A stretch of 64,000 bases of DNA, from positions 6,081,501 to 6,145,500 of the forward strand of contig NZ_CP108356.1 in assembly GCF_036237315.1 (NCBI RefSeq). The letters are read 5' to 3'. The stretch's first letter is position 1, and each line of letters opens with the position of its first letter. The translations under genes were made by a program, and so were the position numbers. The notes under the pieces are model-generated. The model was not told where the DNA came from and did no database searches. It was given only the letters and a program-made list of their open reading frames with translations. This document shows, piece after piece, positions 34,898 through 45,481 of the stretch. This DNA comes from Streptomyces sp. NBC_01351. Lineage in GTDB: Bacteria; Actinomycetota; Actinomycetes; Streptomycetales; Streptomycetaceae.

Positions 34898-35065
34898 TCA
34901 GGCGTCGAAGTCGTACTCCAGCACGTAGGAAGCAGAGTCCAGGGTCATCTCGTTGACCTCGACGGCCCGCCCGCCCTCGGCGCACGCGGTGCGGACGATC
35001 TGGATGACCGGTGTGCCCATGAATTCACCACCGCGATCCACAACGTCGAAGCGGTCAGCTGGACG
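34898..35065 (-). pseudogene. Truncated GntR-family regulator, UTRA-domain C-terminus only
   Basis: About 50 codons on the minus strand, starting near RFDVVDRGGEF and continuing through FMGTPVIQIVRTACAEGG to EVNEMTLDSASYVLEYDFDA, are the typical end of a GntR/UTRA (HutC- or KorSA-like) regulator. The upstream winged-helix and most of the UTRA domain are absent; the frame runs into repeat DNA at about 35065. It is thus a remnant with a normal 3' end and a lost 5' end. Integrative actinomycete elements often carry a KorSA-type regulator, which may be its origin. Confidence 0.8.
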
Positions 35066-35139
35066 ACGTGATCCTCCGCGCCGTCCAGCGCGGCTGCGAG
35101 AACCGATCAGCCCCAGACGGCCGTCGGGCGCCGAGATGT

Positions 35140-35303
35140 GAGGAGCGCGTAGCGATCTGTCGCGCCTGTCGGGTGCTGATGTGCTCCTGGTCGCTGTTTG
35201 GTGCGGGTACCAGCCCAAGACGGGCGGCGGACGCCGTCGTCGAGGAGCGCGTAGCGATTGGTGGCGCCTGTCGGGGGCTGGGGTGCTTGTGGTCGCTGTT
35301 TGG
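35140..35303 (+). repeat. Two approximate direct repeats, about 62 bp each
   Basis: Copy 1 (35140-35201) and copy 2 (35242-35303) both begin GAGGAGCGCGTAGCGAT, share GCGCCTGTCGGG and end GGTCGCTGTTTGG. Copy 2 continues into sequence shared with the inverted copy near 31.0 kb. Confidence 0.85.
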
Positions 35304-35431
35304 CGAGGGCTGGCCGACTGCCCGGCCCGGAGCCCGAGGGGGCGGGCCCGGGCTGGGGCCTGCCCCCTGCCGAAGCAGGGCCGGACATCCCCGACCGCCC
35401 CGCCCCTTTCCTTTGTCCCCCGGCCCGTTCT

Positions 35432-35588
35432 TTTGGGGGTTTCCCGGCAGTCTTCGTTTTTCCGTGGCGGGACGGTCTGTCAAGGGTGGCCGAAGGCCAT
35501 CGCGCAGCGACGCGACGACGAAGGAGGAGCGCCCTTGACAGGCCGTCACGACACGGAAGGACGATGGGACTGACGGGAAACCCCCCAA
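35432..35588. repeat. 157-bp imperfect palindrome, MITE-like or structured-RNA element
   Basis: Left arm 35432-35487 and right arm 35531-35588 are reverse complements at about 47 of 56 aligned positions. The inner arms are GACGGTCTGTCAAGGG (35471-35486) and CCCTTGACAGGCCGTC (35532-35547). The 43-bp centre is purine-rich (GACGACGAAGGAGGAGC). No transposase is nearby. Elements with the TGTCAAGGG core seem familiar from other Streptomyces, by memory only. Confidence 0.8.
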
Positions 35589-35754
35589 GCCTTCTCTGAT
35601 TCCGGTCGGCTCGGACCCTGCCGTCCCTCGATTCCGCCGCACAGGACGGGACTGCCCGGCCCCACCCCCGAGGGGGCGGGTGGGCAAACGCCGGCTCGGA
35701 GCGGGGCCCGAGGGGGGAGAAGTCCCGCGCGCGTGGACCCGTACCGCCGCCCCC

Positions 35755-37933
<2,179 letters not shown>

Positions 37934-37943
37934 GGGCGTCCAG

Positions 37944-38031
37944 CCCCTCCCTTCGCCGGCATGACCCGGATCAGGTTCGTACGGTCGGAGGCCGTCCAGC
38001 CTCCCTCTCAGCCCGGTGCGCCGGACTCCCG
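37944..38031 (-). promoter_or_regulatory. TPP riboswitch (THI element) before thiO
   Basis: Read on the minus strand: CACCGGGCTGAGAGGGAGGC, then, after a short variable stem, GAACCTGATCCGGGTCATGC and CGGCGAAGGGAGG. These are the conserved CUGAGA and ACCUGAUCNGGNUAAUNCCNGCGNAGGGA blocks in order. The last block contains the ribosome site of thiO, so TPP binding probably blocks translation. Confidence 0.96.
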
Positions 38032-38123
38032 CGATAGGTACGGTGGCCAGACTAACCCGGCCGTCGACGGCCGGTAAGGCGGCACCTATTCCTGACGGAC
38101 CGTCAGATGATTAGGGTGGCCGG

Positions 38124-39344
38124 GTGAGCGAGCAGACGGATAAGAATCAGAGCGGCGTCGTGATCGTCGGCGCCGGAATGGCCGGCGTGCAGACCGCGGT
38201 CGCCCTCCGGGAGCAGGGCTTCACCGGCCCCGTGACCCTGCTGGGCGCCGAACCGCACCAGCCCTACGACCGACCCCCGCTGTCCAAGGCGGTCCTGCTC
38301 GGCAAGGCCGAGGACTCCGCCTTCGACGTCGACTTCGAGGGGCTCGGCATCGAGCTCAGGCTCGGCACCGAGGTCACCGGGCTGCGGGCCGCCGAGCACG
38401 AGCTGGACACCGAGGCGGGCCCGGTCCCGTACGAGACCCTCGTGCTGGCCACCGGAGCCGAACCGCTGACCCTGCCGGGGACCGAGGGCGTCCCGGGCGT
38501 GCACCTGCTGCGCACCCTCGACGACGCGGCCCGGCTGCGGCCGGTCCTGGCGGCGGCCCCCTCGGTCGTGGTCGTCGGGGCGGGCTGGATCGGCGCCGAG
38601 TTCGCCACCGCGGCCCGGGAGGCGGGCTGCGCGGTGACCGTGGTCGAGGCCGCCGACCGGGTGCTGGCGGGGGCGCTGCCGGAGGAGGTGGCCGCGCCGA
38701 TGGGGCGCTGGTACGCGGAGGCCGGGGCGGAGCTGATCACCGGCGCGAAGGTCGCGGGGGTCGAGGAGGGCCGGGTGCTGCTGGCGGACGGCCGCGCGTT
38801 CCCGGCCGGCGCGGTGGTGGTGGGCATCGGGGCCCGGCCCGCCACGGGGTGGCTGGCCGGGACCGGAGTGGAGCTCGGGCCGGACGGGTCGGTCACGGCT
38901 GACGCGTACCTGCGTACGTCCGTGCGGGGGGTGTATGCGGTCGGGGACTGCGCGAGCTTCCCCTCGGGGAGGTACGGGACGCGGCTGCTGGTGCACCACT
39001 GGGACAACGCGCTGCAGGGGCCGCGGGCGGTCGCGGCGAACATCCTGGCGGGGGAGCCCGAGCAGGTCTACGACCCCGTCCCGTACTTCTGGTCCGAGCA
39101 GTTCGGGCGGTTCGTCCAGTACGCCGGGCATCACGGCGGGGCGGACGAGCTGCTGTGGCGGGGCGATCCGGGCGGGGCGGCCTGGTCGGTGTGCTGGGTG
39201 CGGGGCGGTGCGCTGGTTGCCGTGCTGGCCGTTGGCCGGCCGCGGGATCTGGCGCAGGGGCGGAAGCTGATCGAGACGGGGGTGGCGGTTGATCCCGCCA
39301 AGGTCTCCGACCCGGCGGTTCCGCTGAAGTCGGCCGTGGCCTAG
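38124..39344 (+). CDS. FAD/NAD(P)-dependent ferredoxin/rubredoxin reductase-like protein
   Basis: A 406-aa pyridine nucleotide-disulfide oxidoreductase-like flavoprotein. N-terminal FAD motif GVVIVGAGMAGVQTAVAL; PYDRPPLSK loop; central NAD(P) motif VVVVGAGWIGAEFATAA; second FAD motif GVYAVGDCASFPS; and a C-terminal reductase domain with PYFWSEQFGRFVQYAG. There is no redox-active Cys pair, as in ferredoxin reductases of P450 or dioxygenase systems. The electron acceptor is not evident from neighbours. GTG start; divergent from thiO with the riboswitch between. Confidence 0.92.
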   Translation: MSEQTDKNQSGVVIVGAGMAGVQTAVALREQGFTGPVTLLGAEPHQPYDRPPLSKAVLLGKAEDSAFDVDFEGLGIELRLGTEVTGLRAAEHELDTEAGPVPYETLVLATGAEPLTLPGTEGVPGVHLLRTLDDAARLRPVLAAAPSVVVVGAGWIGAEFATAAREAGCAVTVVEAADRVLAGALPEEVAAPMGRWYAEAGAELITGAKVAGVEEGRVLLADGRAFPAGAVVVGIGARPATGWLAGTGVELGPDGSVTADAYLRTSVRGVYAVGDCASFPSGRYGTRLLVHHWDNALQGPRAVAANILAGEPEQVYDPVPYFWSEQFGRFVQYAGHHGGADELLWRGDPGGAAWSVCWVRGGALVAVLAVGRPRDLAQGRKLIETGVAVDPAKVSDPAVPLKSAVA

Positions 39345-39379
39345 CGGCGCCGGAGCGTGTGGGGCGGGGTCGGGGGCCG

Positions 39380-39600
39380 CTGCGCGGAGCCTGTCCCCTA
39401 CCCGCCCTTCCACCATCCCCCAGACTCCGTCCGGGGGGACCCCCAGCCGGGCTCTGCCCGGACCCGGTCCTCAAACGCCGGACGGGCTGGATTTGGCTGC
39501 TGCCGTCCGCCTGGCTGAGCCGGGCAATTCCAGCCCCGCCGGCGTTTGAGGCGCGGGGGCTGAGGCGGAGCCCCAGGAGGGGGGCGCGACCCGGACGGGG
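39380..39600. repeat. Long intergenic inverted-repeat element, family A copy 4
   Basis: Fills most of the 301-bp gap 39345-39645. CCTCAAACGCCGGACGGGCTGG faces CCCGCCGGCGTTTGAGG. It also carries a CCCCCAGACTCCGTCCGGGGGG hairpin like that of copy 2 and ends GCTGAGGCGGAGCCCC. Confidence 0.85.
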
Positions 39601-39645
39601 CGGCTCAGGTACCGGCGGCGGAGCCGAGATGGCAGGCTTGGGGCT

Positions 39646-40011
39646 GTGACCCAGATTGACGCAAAGATCGATGCCCTTGTCCCCTCATGGCTGTACCTCC
39701 CCGACATCGCGGAGATGCTCGACATCGAGGTGACCCGGGTCCGCCAGATGGTCAAGGAGGGTCAGCTGCTCGCCGTGCGCCGCGGCGAGAACCGCTCCCT
39801 CCAGGTGCCCGCGCCCTTCCTCGACGGAGACAAGGTCGTCAAGGGCCTGGTCGGCCTGCTGACCGTGCTCCGCGACGACGGCTTCTCCGACGAGGAGATC
39901 CTGGAGTGGATGTTCACCCCGGACCCCACCCTGCCCGGCACCCCCGCGCAGGCGCTGAGCGAGAATCGCGGCACGGAGGTGAAGCGCCGCGCTCAGGCGC
40001 TCGCCCTCTGA
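39646..40011 (+). CDS. Rv2175c-type DNA-binding protein
   Basis: A 121-aa winged-helix protein. SWLYLPDIAEMLDIEVTRVRQMVKEGQLLAVRRGENRSLQVP (about 14-55) is an excisionase-like helix-turn-helix, and the C-terminal half is the conserved RVxxC domain (VLRDDGFSDEEILEWMF). In M. tuberculosis the homologue is phosphorylated by PknL and loses DNA binding. Thr and Ser residues near both ends could be targets of the PASTA kinase at 28930-30852, which is inference. GTG start with only a weak ribosome site. Confidence 0.9.
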   Translation: MTQIDAKIDALVPSWLYLPDIAEMLDIEVTRVRQMVKEGQLLAVRRGENRSLQVPAPFLDGDKVVKGLVGLLTVLRDDGFSDEEILEWMFTPDPTLPGTPAQALSENRGTEVKRRAQALAL

Positions 40012-40059
40012 CCTGATCAGCTGATCGGCTGATCGACCTGATCCGCATTCCGCTCCACC

Positions 40060-40092
40060 GCGGTGTACGGGCCGCGTGGGCCCGTACACCGC
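40060..40092 (+). terminator. Perfect 14-bp hairpin between Rv2175c-like gene and thiE
   Basis: GCGGTGTACGGGCC (40060-40073) and GGCCCGTACACCGC (40079-40092), loop GCGTG. It probably ends the upstream transcript. It lies 22 bp before the thiE ATG, so it could also control thiE. It is preceded by three CTGATC repeats (about 40012-40044). Confidence 0.65.
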
Positions 40093-40114
40093 CTCCATCA
40101 CGGGGGGTACACCC

Positions 40115-40753
40115 ATGCAGCAGCTGTCCGACGCCCGGCTCTACCTGTGCACGGACGCCCGCAAGAAGCAGGGTGACCTCCCCGACTTCCTGGACGCCGT
40201 GCTGGCCGGCGGCGTGGACATCGTCCAGCTCCGGGACAAGGGCATGGAAGCCGGGGAGGAGCTCGAGCACCTCCAGGTGTTCGCCGAGGCCGCCCGCCGG
40301 CACGGCAAGCTGCTCGCCGTGAACGACCGCGCCGACGTCGCCCACGCCATCGGCTCCGACGTCCTGCACCTCGGCCAGGGGGACATCCCCGTCCCCGCCG
40401 CCCGCGCCATCCTCGGCGGGGGCGTGCTCATCGGCCGCTCCTGCCACGGCGAGGCCGAGGTCGACGCGGCCGTCGCCGAGCCCGGAGTGGACTACTTCTG
40501 CACCGGCCCCTGCTGGCCCACCCCCACCAAGCCCGGCCGTTACGCCCCCGGCCTCGGGCTCGTCCGGTACGCGGCCTCCCTGCAGCAGGACCGTCCCTGG
40601 TTCGCCATCGGCGGCATCGACGCCACGAACCTGGACGAAGTGCTCGACGCCGGAGCCACCCGCGTGGTGGTCGTCCGCGCGCTCACCGAGGCCTCCGACC
40701 CGGGCGCGGCCGCCGCCGATCTGGCGAAGAGGGTTCGGGCCCGCCTCGGCTAG
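40115..40753 (+). CDS. thiE: Thiamine-phosphate synthase
   Basis: A 212-aa TIM-barrel enzyme joining the pyrimidine and thiazole halves into thiamine phosphate. Motifs: [70 protein letters not shown] and [11 protein letters not shown]. The ATG at 40115 is preferred over an upstream in-frame start inside the hairpin. It is separate from thiOSG and no TPP riboswitch is seen before it. Confidence 0.95.
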   Translation: MQQLSDARLYLCTDARKKQGDLPDFLDAVLAGGVDIVQLRDKGMEAGEELEHLQVFAEAARRHGKLLAVNDRADVAHAIGSDVLHLGQGDIPVPAARAILGGGVLIGRSCHGEAEVDAAVAEPGVDYFCTGPCWPTPTKPGRYAPGLGLVRYAASLQQDRPWFAIGGIDATNLDEVLDAGATRVVVVRALTEASDPGAAAADLAKRVRARLG

Positions 40754-40832
40754 GAGCCGGCAGGTGTCCAAAAAGGTGTCCAATGGACGGACACCGCTTC
40801 GAGCTGCGCCGCACCGCGTCTAACCTGCCCGT

Positions 40833-41747
40833 ATGGCCTCTGGTACCGCTTCCACCTGGTCGGACCGTGCACACACGGTCCGCGACCTCCTCGTGTCCGG
40901 GCGCTCCTACTCCTTCGAGTTCTGGGCTCCGAAGACCGAGAAGGGCGAACGCAACCTCTGGAACGCGCTGCGCCGGATCGAGGCGGTATCCCCGAGCTTC
41001 GTCTCCGTGACCTACGGAGCCGGCGGCTCCACCCGCGGCGGCACCGTCAAGGCCACCGAGCAGATCGCCTCGGACACCACCCTGACCCCGGTCGCGCACC
41101 TGACCGCGGTCGACCACTCGGTCGCCGAGCTGCGCAACGTCATCGGGCAGTTCGCGGACGCCGGCATCCGCAACATGCTCGTCGTGCGCGGAGACCCGCC
41201 GGGCAACCCCATGGGCGACTGGGTGCCGCACCCCGAGGGCGTGCACTACGCGGCCGACCTGGTCCGCCTCGTCAAGGAGTCCGGGGACTTCTGCGTCGGC
41301 GTCGCGGCCTTCCCCGAGATGCACCCCCGGTCGTCGGACTGGGACACGGACATCCGGCACTTCGTGGACAAGTGCCGCGCCGGCGCCGACTACGCCATCA
41401 CCCAGATGTTCTTCGATCCGGAGAATTATCTGAGGCTGCGCGACGGCGTCGCGAAGGCGGGCTGCGAAACGCCGATCATCCCCGAGGTCATGCCTGTTGT
41501 GGCCATCAAGCAGCTCGACCGACTGCCCCAACTCAGCAACGCGGTCTTCCCCGCGGACGTGAAAGAGCGCATGCTCGCGGTCAAGGACGACCCGGCCGCT
41601 GTACGCTCCATTGGCATCGAGTTCGCCACGGAGTTCTGCGCGCGGCTGCTGTCCGAGGGTGTGCCGGGGCTGCACTTCATCACGCTGAACAACTCCACGG
41701 CGACTCTCGAAATCTACGAGAACCTGGGCCTGCACCAGCGGGCCTGA
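40833..41747 (+). CDS. metF: 5,10-methylenetetrahydrofolate reductase
   Basis: A 304-aa FAD enzyme reducing methylene-THF to methyl-THF for methionine synthesis. Motifs: [69 protein letters not shown] and the C-terminal [16 protein letters not shown] start; the gap before it is short. It occupies the same syntenic position as the MetF-like Rv2172c. Confidence 0.95.
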   Translation: MASGTASTWSDRAHTVRDLLVSGRSYSFEFWAPKTEKGERNLWNALRRIEAVSPSFVSVTYGAGGSTRGGTVKATEQIASDTTLTPVAHLTAVDHSVAELRNVIGQFADAGIRNMLVVRGDPPGNPMGDWVPHPEGVHYAADLVRLVKESGDFCVGVAAFPEMHPRSSDWDTDIRHFVDKCRAGADYAITQMFFDPENYLRLRDGVAKAGCETPIIPEVMPVVAIKQLDRLPQLSNAVFPADVKERMLAVKDDPAAVRSIGIEFATEFCARLLSEGVPGLHFITLNNSTATLEIYENLGLHQRA

Positions 41748-41789
41748 CCGGCCGTACGCCATGGGCGGCCGTACCGAGAGGTGCCACGC

Positions 41790-42680
41790 ATGGGAATGAC
41801 GGTCCTCTACATCGCGTTCGGCATCGTCGCGCTGTGGTTGCTCGCCGAGGTCCTGATGCAGTACAAGGCCCGGCTCCGCTGGCGCCTGCTCGCCTTCGCC
41901 GGCTTCCTCGGCGTGGTCGCCGGGGTGATGCTGCCGTCGGTGCTGGTCATCGGAGCCGGCGCGGCCATGTTCGCCCTGGGTCAGACGCTCGTGACGCTCT
42001 CCTTCCGCAAGGGCTTCGTGGCCGGCTGGGCGCTGCGCCGCGGCGGGGAACCCGTACGGCAGTCCCGGCGCCGCCGCTCCGGGGGTCCGGCGCACCAGGA
42101 CCCGTCGCTCCAGGTCACCGACCTGGAGTACGAGGGCCAGAGCGGCCACGGTCAGAGCCAGGGCCGGGACCGGGACGGGGACCGGGAGGTCTACAGCACG
42201 GAGCCCGTGCCCGAGGACACCGGGTCCTACGGGATCCAGAGCTTCGTCCCCGCGCAGCCCGGCCCCGACCCCACGCAGACGGCGGCCTTCGCCTCGCCGT
42301 TCGGCACGCCCGAGCAGGACGCCCACCAGTACGCCGCGTACTACGACCCCTCGCAGTCCCAGGGCGGCCAGGGCGGCTACGACTACTCCAACGGCTACCC
42401 GACGGGCGAGCAGCAGCAGGTCTACGCCGCCTACTCGGACCCGTACATCGGCACCGGCGGCGCGGTCGTACCGCCGAACGGCGATCCCTACGGGGGCTAC
42501 GCCCCGTACGCCGACCACGGGCAGCAGCAGTACGCCATGGACACCCCGCCCGGCGGGGTGTGGGTCCCCCAGCAGCGGACCACCGACGAGTACGGACAGC
42601 CGTACCCGGCGGAGGACCAGCAGCAGGGCTACCCGTATCCCTCCCAGGGCACCGGCGAGTACGAGCAGTACCGCTACTGA
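41790..42680 (+). CDS. Membrane protein with long Gln/Gly/Tyr-rich tail
   Basis: A 296-aa protein. Two or three hydrophobic helices occupy residues 1-75 (LYIAFGIVALWLLAEVL, LLAFAGFLGVVAGVMLPSVLVIGAG), then an Arg-rich patch (QSRRRRSGG) and about 200 residues of low complexity rich in Gln, Gly, Tyr, Pro and Asp with repeated DPY, YAAY and GQQQ units. The tail is likely disordered and cytoplasmic. The ATG at 41790 has GAGAGG upstream. I know no function; its place next to metF and close to the dcw block is conserved only in Streptomyces as far as I recall. Confidence 0.82.
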   Translation: MGMTVLYIAFGIVALWLLAEVLMQYKARLRWRLLAFAGFLGVVAGVMLPSVLVIGAGAAMFALGQTLVTLSFRKGFVAGWALRRGGEPVRQSRRRRSGGPAHQDPSLQVTDLEYEGQSGHGQSQGRDRDGDREVYSTEPVPEDTGSYGIQSFVPAQPGPDPTQTAAFASPFGTPEQDAHQYAAYYDPSQSQGGQGGYDYSNGYPTGEQQQVYAAYSDPYIGTGGAVVPPNGDPYGGYAPYADHGQQQYAMDTPPGGVWVPQQRTTDEYGQPYPAEDQQQGYPYPSQGTGEYEQYRY

Positions 42681-42732
42681 GGGCCGCCGGGCCCGCCGGG
42701 GCCGCTCGGGCCGCTGCGGCGGCGCGGGCGGG

Positions 42733-44157
42733 CTACTGGGAGCCGCGGAACTCCGCGCCCTCCACGATCAGTCCGGCCACCAGCGCCCCGGTCATCCCGG
42801 CGTGCGGAAGCCCGCCGCCGGGGTGCGCCCAGCCGCCCGCCAGGTACAGGCCGGGCACGGCCGTGGCGTTGGCCGGGTAGAGCAGCCGACCCCCGGTCCC
42901 CGCGAGGGCGGGCGGGGGCACCGCGCCGCCCACCGCGCCCGTGGCGGCCTCGACGTCGGCCGGGGTGCGCACCTCGTGCCACAACAGCCGCTCCCGCAGC
43001 CCGGGGACGGCCTTCCCGGCGAGCTCCAGCAGCTCCCCGGCCCCGGGTGCCTCCGCCCCGCACACGGCGCTCACGGTGACCGCCTCGTGGTCCGCGTCCG
43101 GCCGGGTGGCGGGGTCGTCGGGACGCATCACGGTGACGCCGGCACCCCCGGCGTGGACCAGCGTGCGGTGGACGGCGTCGGCCGGGCGGGCCCCGCGCAG
43201 CGCCAGCAGGAGGGTGACCCGGCTCGGTACGCCCTCCCCGCGGGCCGGGAGCGACTCCGGGGGCCACGGCAGGGACCGGGCCGGCAGCCGCCGCGGGTCG
43301 ATCCCGCAGACGACGGAGTCGGCCTCCACCTCGGTGCCGTCGGCCAGCAGCAGCCCGGACGCCCGGCCGGCGGGCGCCATTACCTCCCGTACCTCGGCGC
43401 CGAAGACGAAGGCGACCTTCCGCTCCAGGCACCGCTCGTACACGGCGGTGGCCAGGGCCCGCATCCCGCCGCGCACGTACCAGCTGCCGAAGGTCTGCTC
43501 CATGTACGGGAGCACGGCCGCGGAGCCGGGCGCGGTCGCGGGGTCGATCCCGTACGAGCGCACCAGGCCGGTCAGCAGCTCCCCGAGCCCGCCGCCGCCC
43601 AGCTCCCGCCCGGCGATCTCGGCGAGGGTCGGGGTCCGGCGGCGCAGCAGTCCGCTCTTGCGCAGGGCGGGGTAGGGGTCGGCGCCCAGCACCCGCCGGG
43701 CCTCGCCCGCACGCAGCGGCTCCTCCAGCAGCGGGCGGCGGGTGGCGTCCCAGGCGTCCCGGGCGCGGCCCAGCACGGCGTTCCAGCGCTCGCCCGAACC
43801 CGGGCCGAAGGCGGCGTCGAGGGCGGCGGCGACTCCGCCGCGGGAGGCGCCCGGCAGGGTGACGTCGACGCCGTGGTGGGGAAGGACGTGCCGGACGGCC
43901 GGGTCCACCTGGACCAGGTCCACGCAGTCCTCCAGGGACCGCTTGCCGGTCTTCACGAACAGGTCGCGGTAGACGGCGGGCAGGTGGAGCAGGCCGGGCC
44001 CGGTGTCGAAGGCGAAGCCCTCGCGCTCGTACCGACCGAGCGCCCCGCCGTACGTCGCCCCGCGCTCGTACACCGTCACATGGTGCCCCGCCACGGCCAG
44101 CCGGGCCGCCGTCGCCATCGCGCCCATCCCGGCGCCGATCACCGCAATTCGTGCCAT
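42733..44157 (-). CDS. FAD-dependent phytoene desaturase-like oxidoreductase (CrtI family)
   Basis: A 474-aa flavoprotein. FAD motif RIAVIGAGMGAMATAARLAVAGHHVTVYERG at the N-terminus, followed by GGALGRYEREGFAFDTGP, the CrtI-family start. The C-terminal motif LYLAGGWAHPGGGLPHAGMTGALVAG also fits CrtI/retinol saturase proteins. No crtE or crtB stands beside it, so a carotenoid role is not supported by context; it may desaturate or isomerise another isoprenoid or lipid. Start ATG at 44157; convergent with the previous gene. Confidence 0.9.
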   Translation of the reverse strand: MARIAVIGAGMGAMATAARLAVAGHHVTVYERGATYGGALGRYEREGFAFDTGPGLLHLPAVYRDLFVKTGKRSLEDCVDLVQVDPAVRHVLPHHGVDVTLPGASRGGVAAALDAAFGPGSGERWNAVLGRARDAWDATRRPLLEEPLRAGEARRVLGADPYPALRKSGLLRRRTPTLAEIAGRELGGGGLGELLTGLVRSYGIDPATAPGSAAVLPYMEQTFGSWYVRGGMRALATAVYERCLERKVAFVFGAEVREVMAPAGRASGLLLADGTEVEADSVVCGIDPRRLPARSLPWPPESLPARGEGVPSRVTLLLALRGARPADAVHRTLVHAGGAGVTVMRPDDPATRPDADHEAVTVSAVCGAEAPGAGELLELAGKAVPGLRERLLWHEVRTPADVEAATGAVGGAVPPPALAGTGGRLLYPANATAVPGLYLAGGWAHPGGGLPHAGMTGALVAGLIVEGAEFRGSQ

Positions 44158-44180
44158 GCGGCCGAGCCTATCGAGCCGGA

Positions 44181-44810
44181 TCAGCGGGGTGGCGGGGCCC
44201 CGGTGGCCTCACGGGCCTCGGCGGCCAGCCGCTTCTCCTCGTGGCGTTGGGCGCGTCGGCGCAGGAAGCGGCGGATCCGGGACCAGAGGAAGATCAGCAG
44301 GGCCAGGCCGGCGGCCAGCAGGACGGCCGCGATGATCGCGGCGGCCTCGGGGTTGAACATCGCGAAGGTGACGATGACGCCCACGCCGAGGTCCTCGGCC
44401 GTGCTCGCCACGATGTTGCTGAACGGTTCGGGCGAGGTGTTGATCGCCATCCGGGTGCCGGCCTTGACGAAATGGCTGGCCAGCGCGGTGGAGCCGCCGA
44501 TGGCACCGGCGGCGATGTCGGAGAGCGAACCGCTCTGACCGGCCAGCAGGGCCCCCACGGCCGCGCCGGACACGGGCCGGATCACGGTGTGGACCGAGTC
44601 CCATATCGAGTCCACGAACGGGATCTTGTCGGCGACCGCCTCGCAGAGGAACAGCACGCCGGCGACGATCAGCACGTCGGTGCGTTGCAGCGACTCGGGG
44701 ACCTCGTCGGTCAGGCCGGTCGCGCCGAAGATGCCGAGCAGGAGGACCACGGCGTATGCGTTGATCCCACTGGCCCAGCCGCTGGTGAAGACCAGGGGGA
44801 GCACACTCAC
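44181..44810 (-). CDS. DUF4126 membrane protein
   Basis: A 209-aa protein with five or so hydrophobic segments: LPLVFTSGWASGINAYAVVLLLGIFG, VLIVAGVLFLCEAVADKIPF, GAAVGALLAGQSG, GVGVIVTFAMFNPEAAAIIAAVLLAAGLALLIFLW, then a very basic cytoplasmic tail (RRFLRRRAQRHEEKR). DUF4126 has no assigned function to my knowledge. I chose GTG at 44810 because it gives VSVLPLVFTSGWASG, the conserved start; the open frame continues upstream to 44951 with unrelated sequence. Confidence 0.86.
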   Translation of the reverse strand: MSVLPLVFTSGWASGINAYAVVLLLGIFGATGLTDEVPESLQRTDVLIVAGVLFLCEAVADKIPFVDSIWDSVHTVIRPVSGAAVGALLAGQSGSLSDIAAGAIGGSTALASHFVKAGTRMAINTSPEPFSNIVASTAEDLGVGVIVTFAMFNPEAAAIIAAVLLAAGLALLIFLWSRIRRFLRRRAQRHEEKRLAAEAREATGAPPPR

Positions 44811-44969
44811 CTGATCATCATGCCGCAGCCGGGGGCGGAACGGGGCGGAACCTGGTCGGAACAGAGGCGGAACCGGGATCGGGACCTGTGGGGAGCGGCA
44901 GGCGCAACGACGAGGGGACGGCCACCGGGCGGCGGCCGTCCCCTCGTTCACGTTGTTCCGGGGCTGGTG

Positions 44970-45371
44970 CTACTGCCCCTGCTCGTCACGGCGGCGCTGC
45001 CACCGTTCCTCGATGCGGGTCATCATCGACCGACGCTGCCGGTTGCGGCCGTGGGCCGAACCGCCTGTACTGCCGGAGACGGGCTGCTCGCCAGGCTTGG
45101 GTGCCTTGCGCCAACCGGTGACCACGAGAACCGTACATCCCAGCATGACGAGGAAGCCCACCACGCTGATCCAGAGCACGTTCGGAATGATCACACCGGT
45201 CATGAGGAGCGCGATACCCACCACAATGCCTGCGACTGCCTGGTAGACCCGTCGCCGGGTGTACGTACGCAGTCCGCTTCCCTCAAGCGCTGTCGCGAAC
45301 TTGGGATCTTCGGCGTACAGCGCTCGCTCCATCTGCTCGAGCATTCGCTGCTCGTGCTCCGAGAGCGGCAC
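44970..45371 (-). CDS. DUF3040 membrane protein (dcw-linked, Rv2169c-like)
   Basis: A 133-aa protein: conserved MPLSEHEQRMLEQMERALYAEDPKF N-terminus, two membrane helices (about 42-90: VAGIVVGIALLMTGVIIP, VVGFLVMLGCTVLVVTG), then a basic Arg/Gln-rich tail. It is widely retained near the division cluster of actinobacteria, suggesting an envelope or division role, which is inference. The GTG at 45371 is preceded by AGGAGGACTCCC, an excellent ribosome site; the upstream in-frame ATG lacks one. The 288-bp upstream region has three TGCACT repeats. Confidence 0.9.
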   Translation of the reverse strand: MPLSEHEQRMLEQMERALYAEDPKFATALEGSGLRTYTRRRVYQAVAGIVVGIALLMTGVIIPNVLWISVVGFLVMLGCTVLVVTGWRKAPKPGEQPVSGSTGGSAHGRNRQRRSMMTRIEERWQRRRDEQGQ

Positions 45372-45481
45372 GGGAGTCCTCCTCATCCGTCGGTCGCGGG
45401 GGGTAGCGACCAGGGGTCCCCTTCAGGATAGGCGGGGAACCGCCCCCGTGATACCCGCCCTCTACGCCACGTTCCTAAAAA

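Larger units (their letters stand above)
35066..35754. other. Gene-free patch of direct and inverted repeats at island right end
   Basis: 689 bp without a convincing gene. It holds two direct repeats (35140-35201 and 35242-35303), their longer relative shared in inverted form with 31003-31092, a 157-bp imperfect palindrome (35432-35588), and unremarkable G-rich DNA to the thiG stop at 35755. Confidence 0.75.

Noticed and set aside
42674..43432. Minus-strand 252-codon frame overlapping the CrtI-like gene
   Set aside because: It is a frame-shifted shadow of the CrtI-like coding sequence with no family features.
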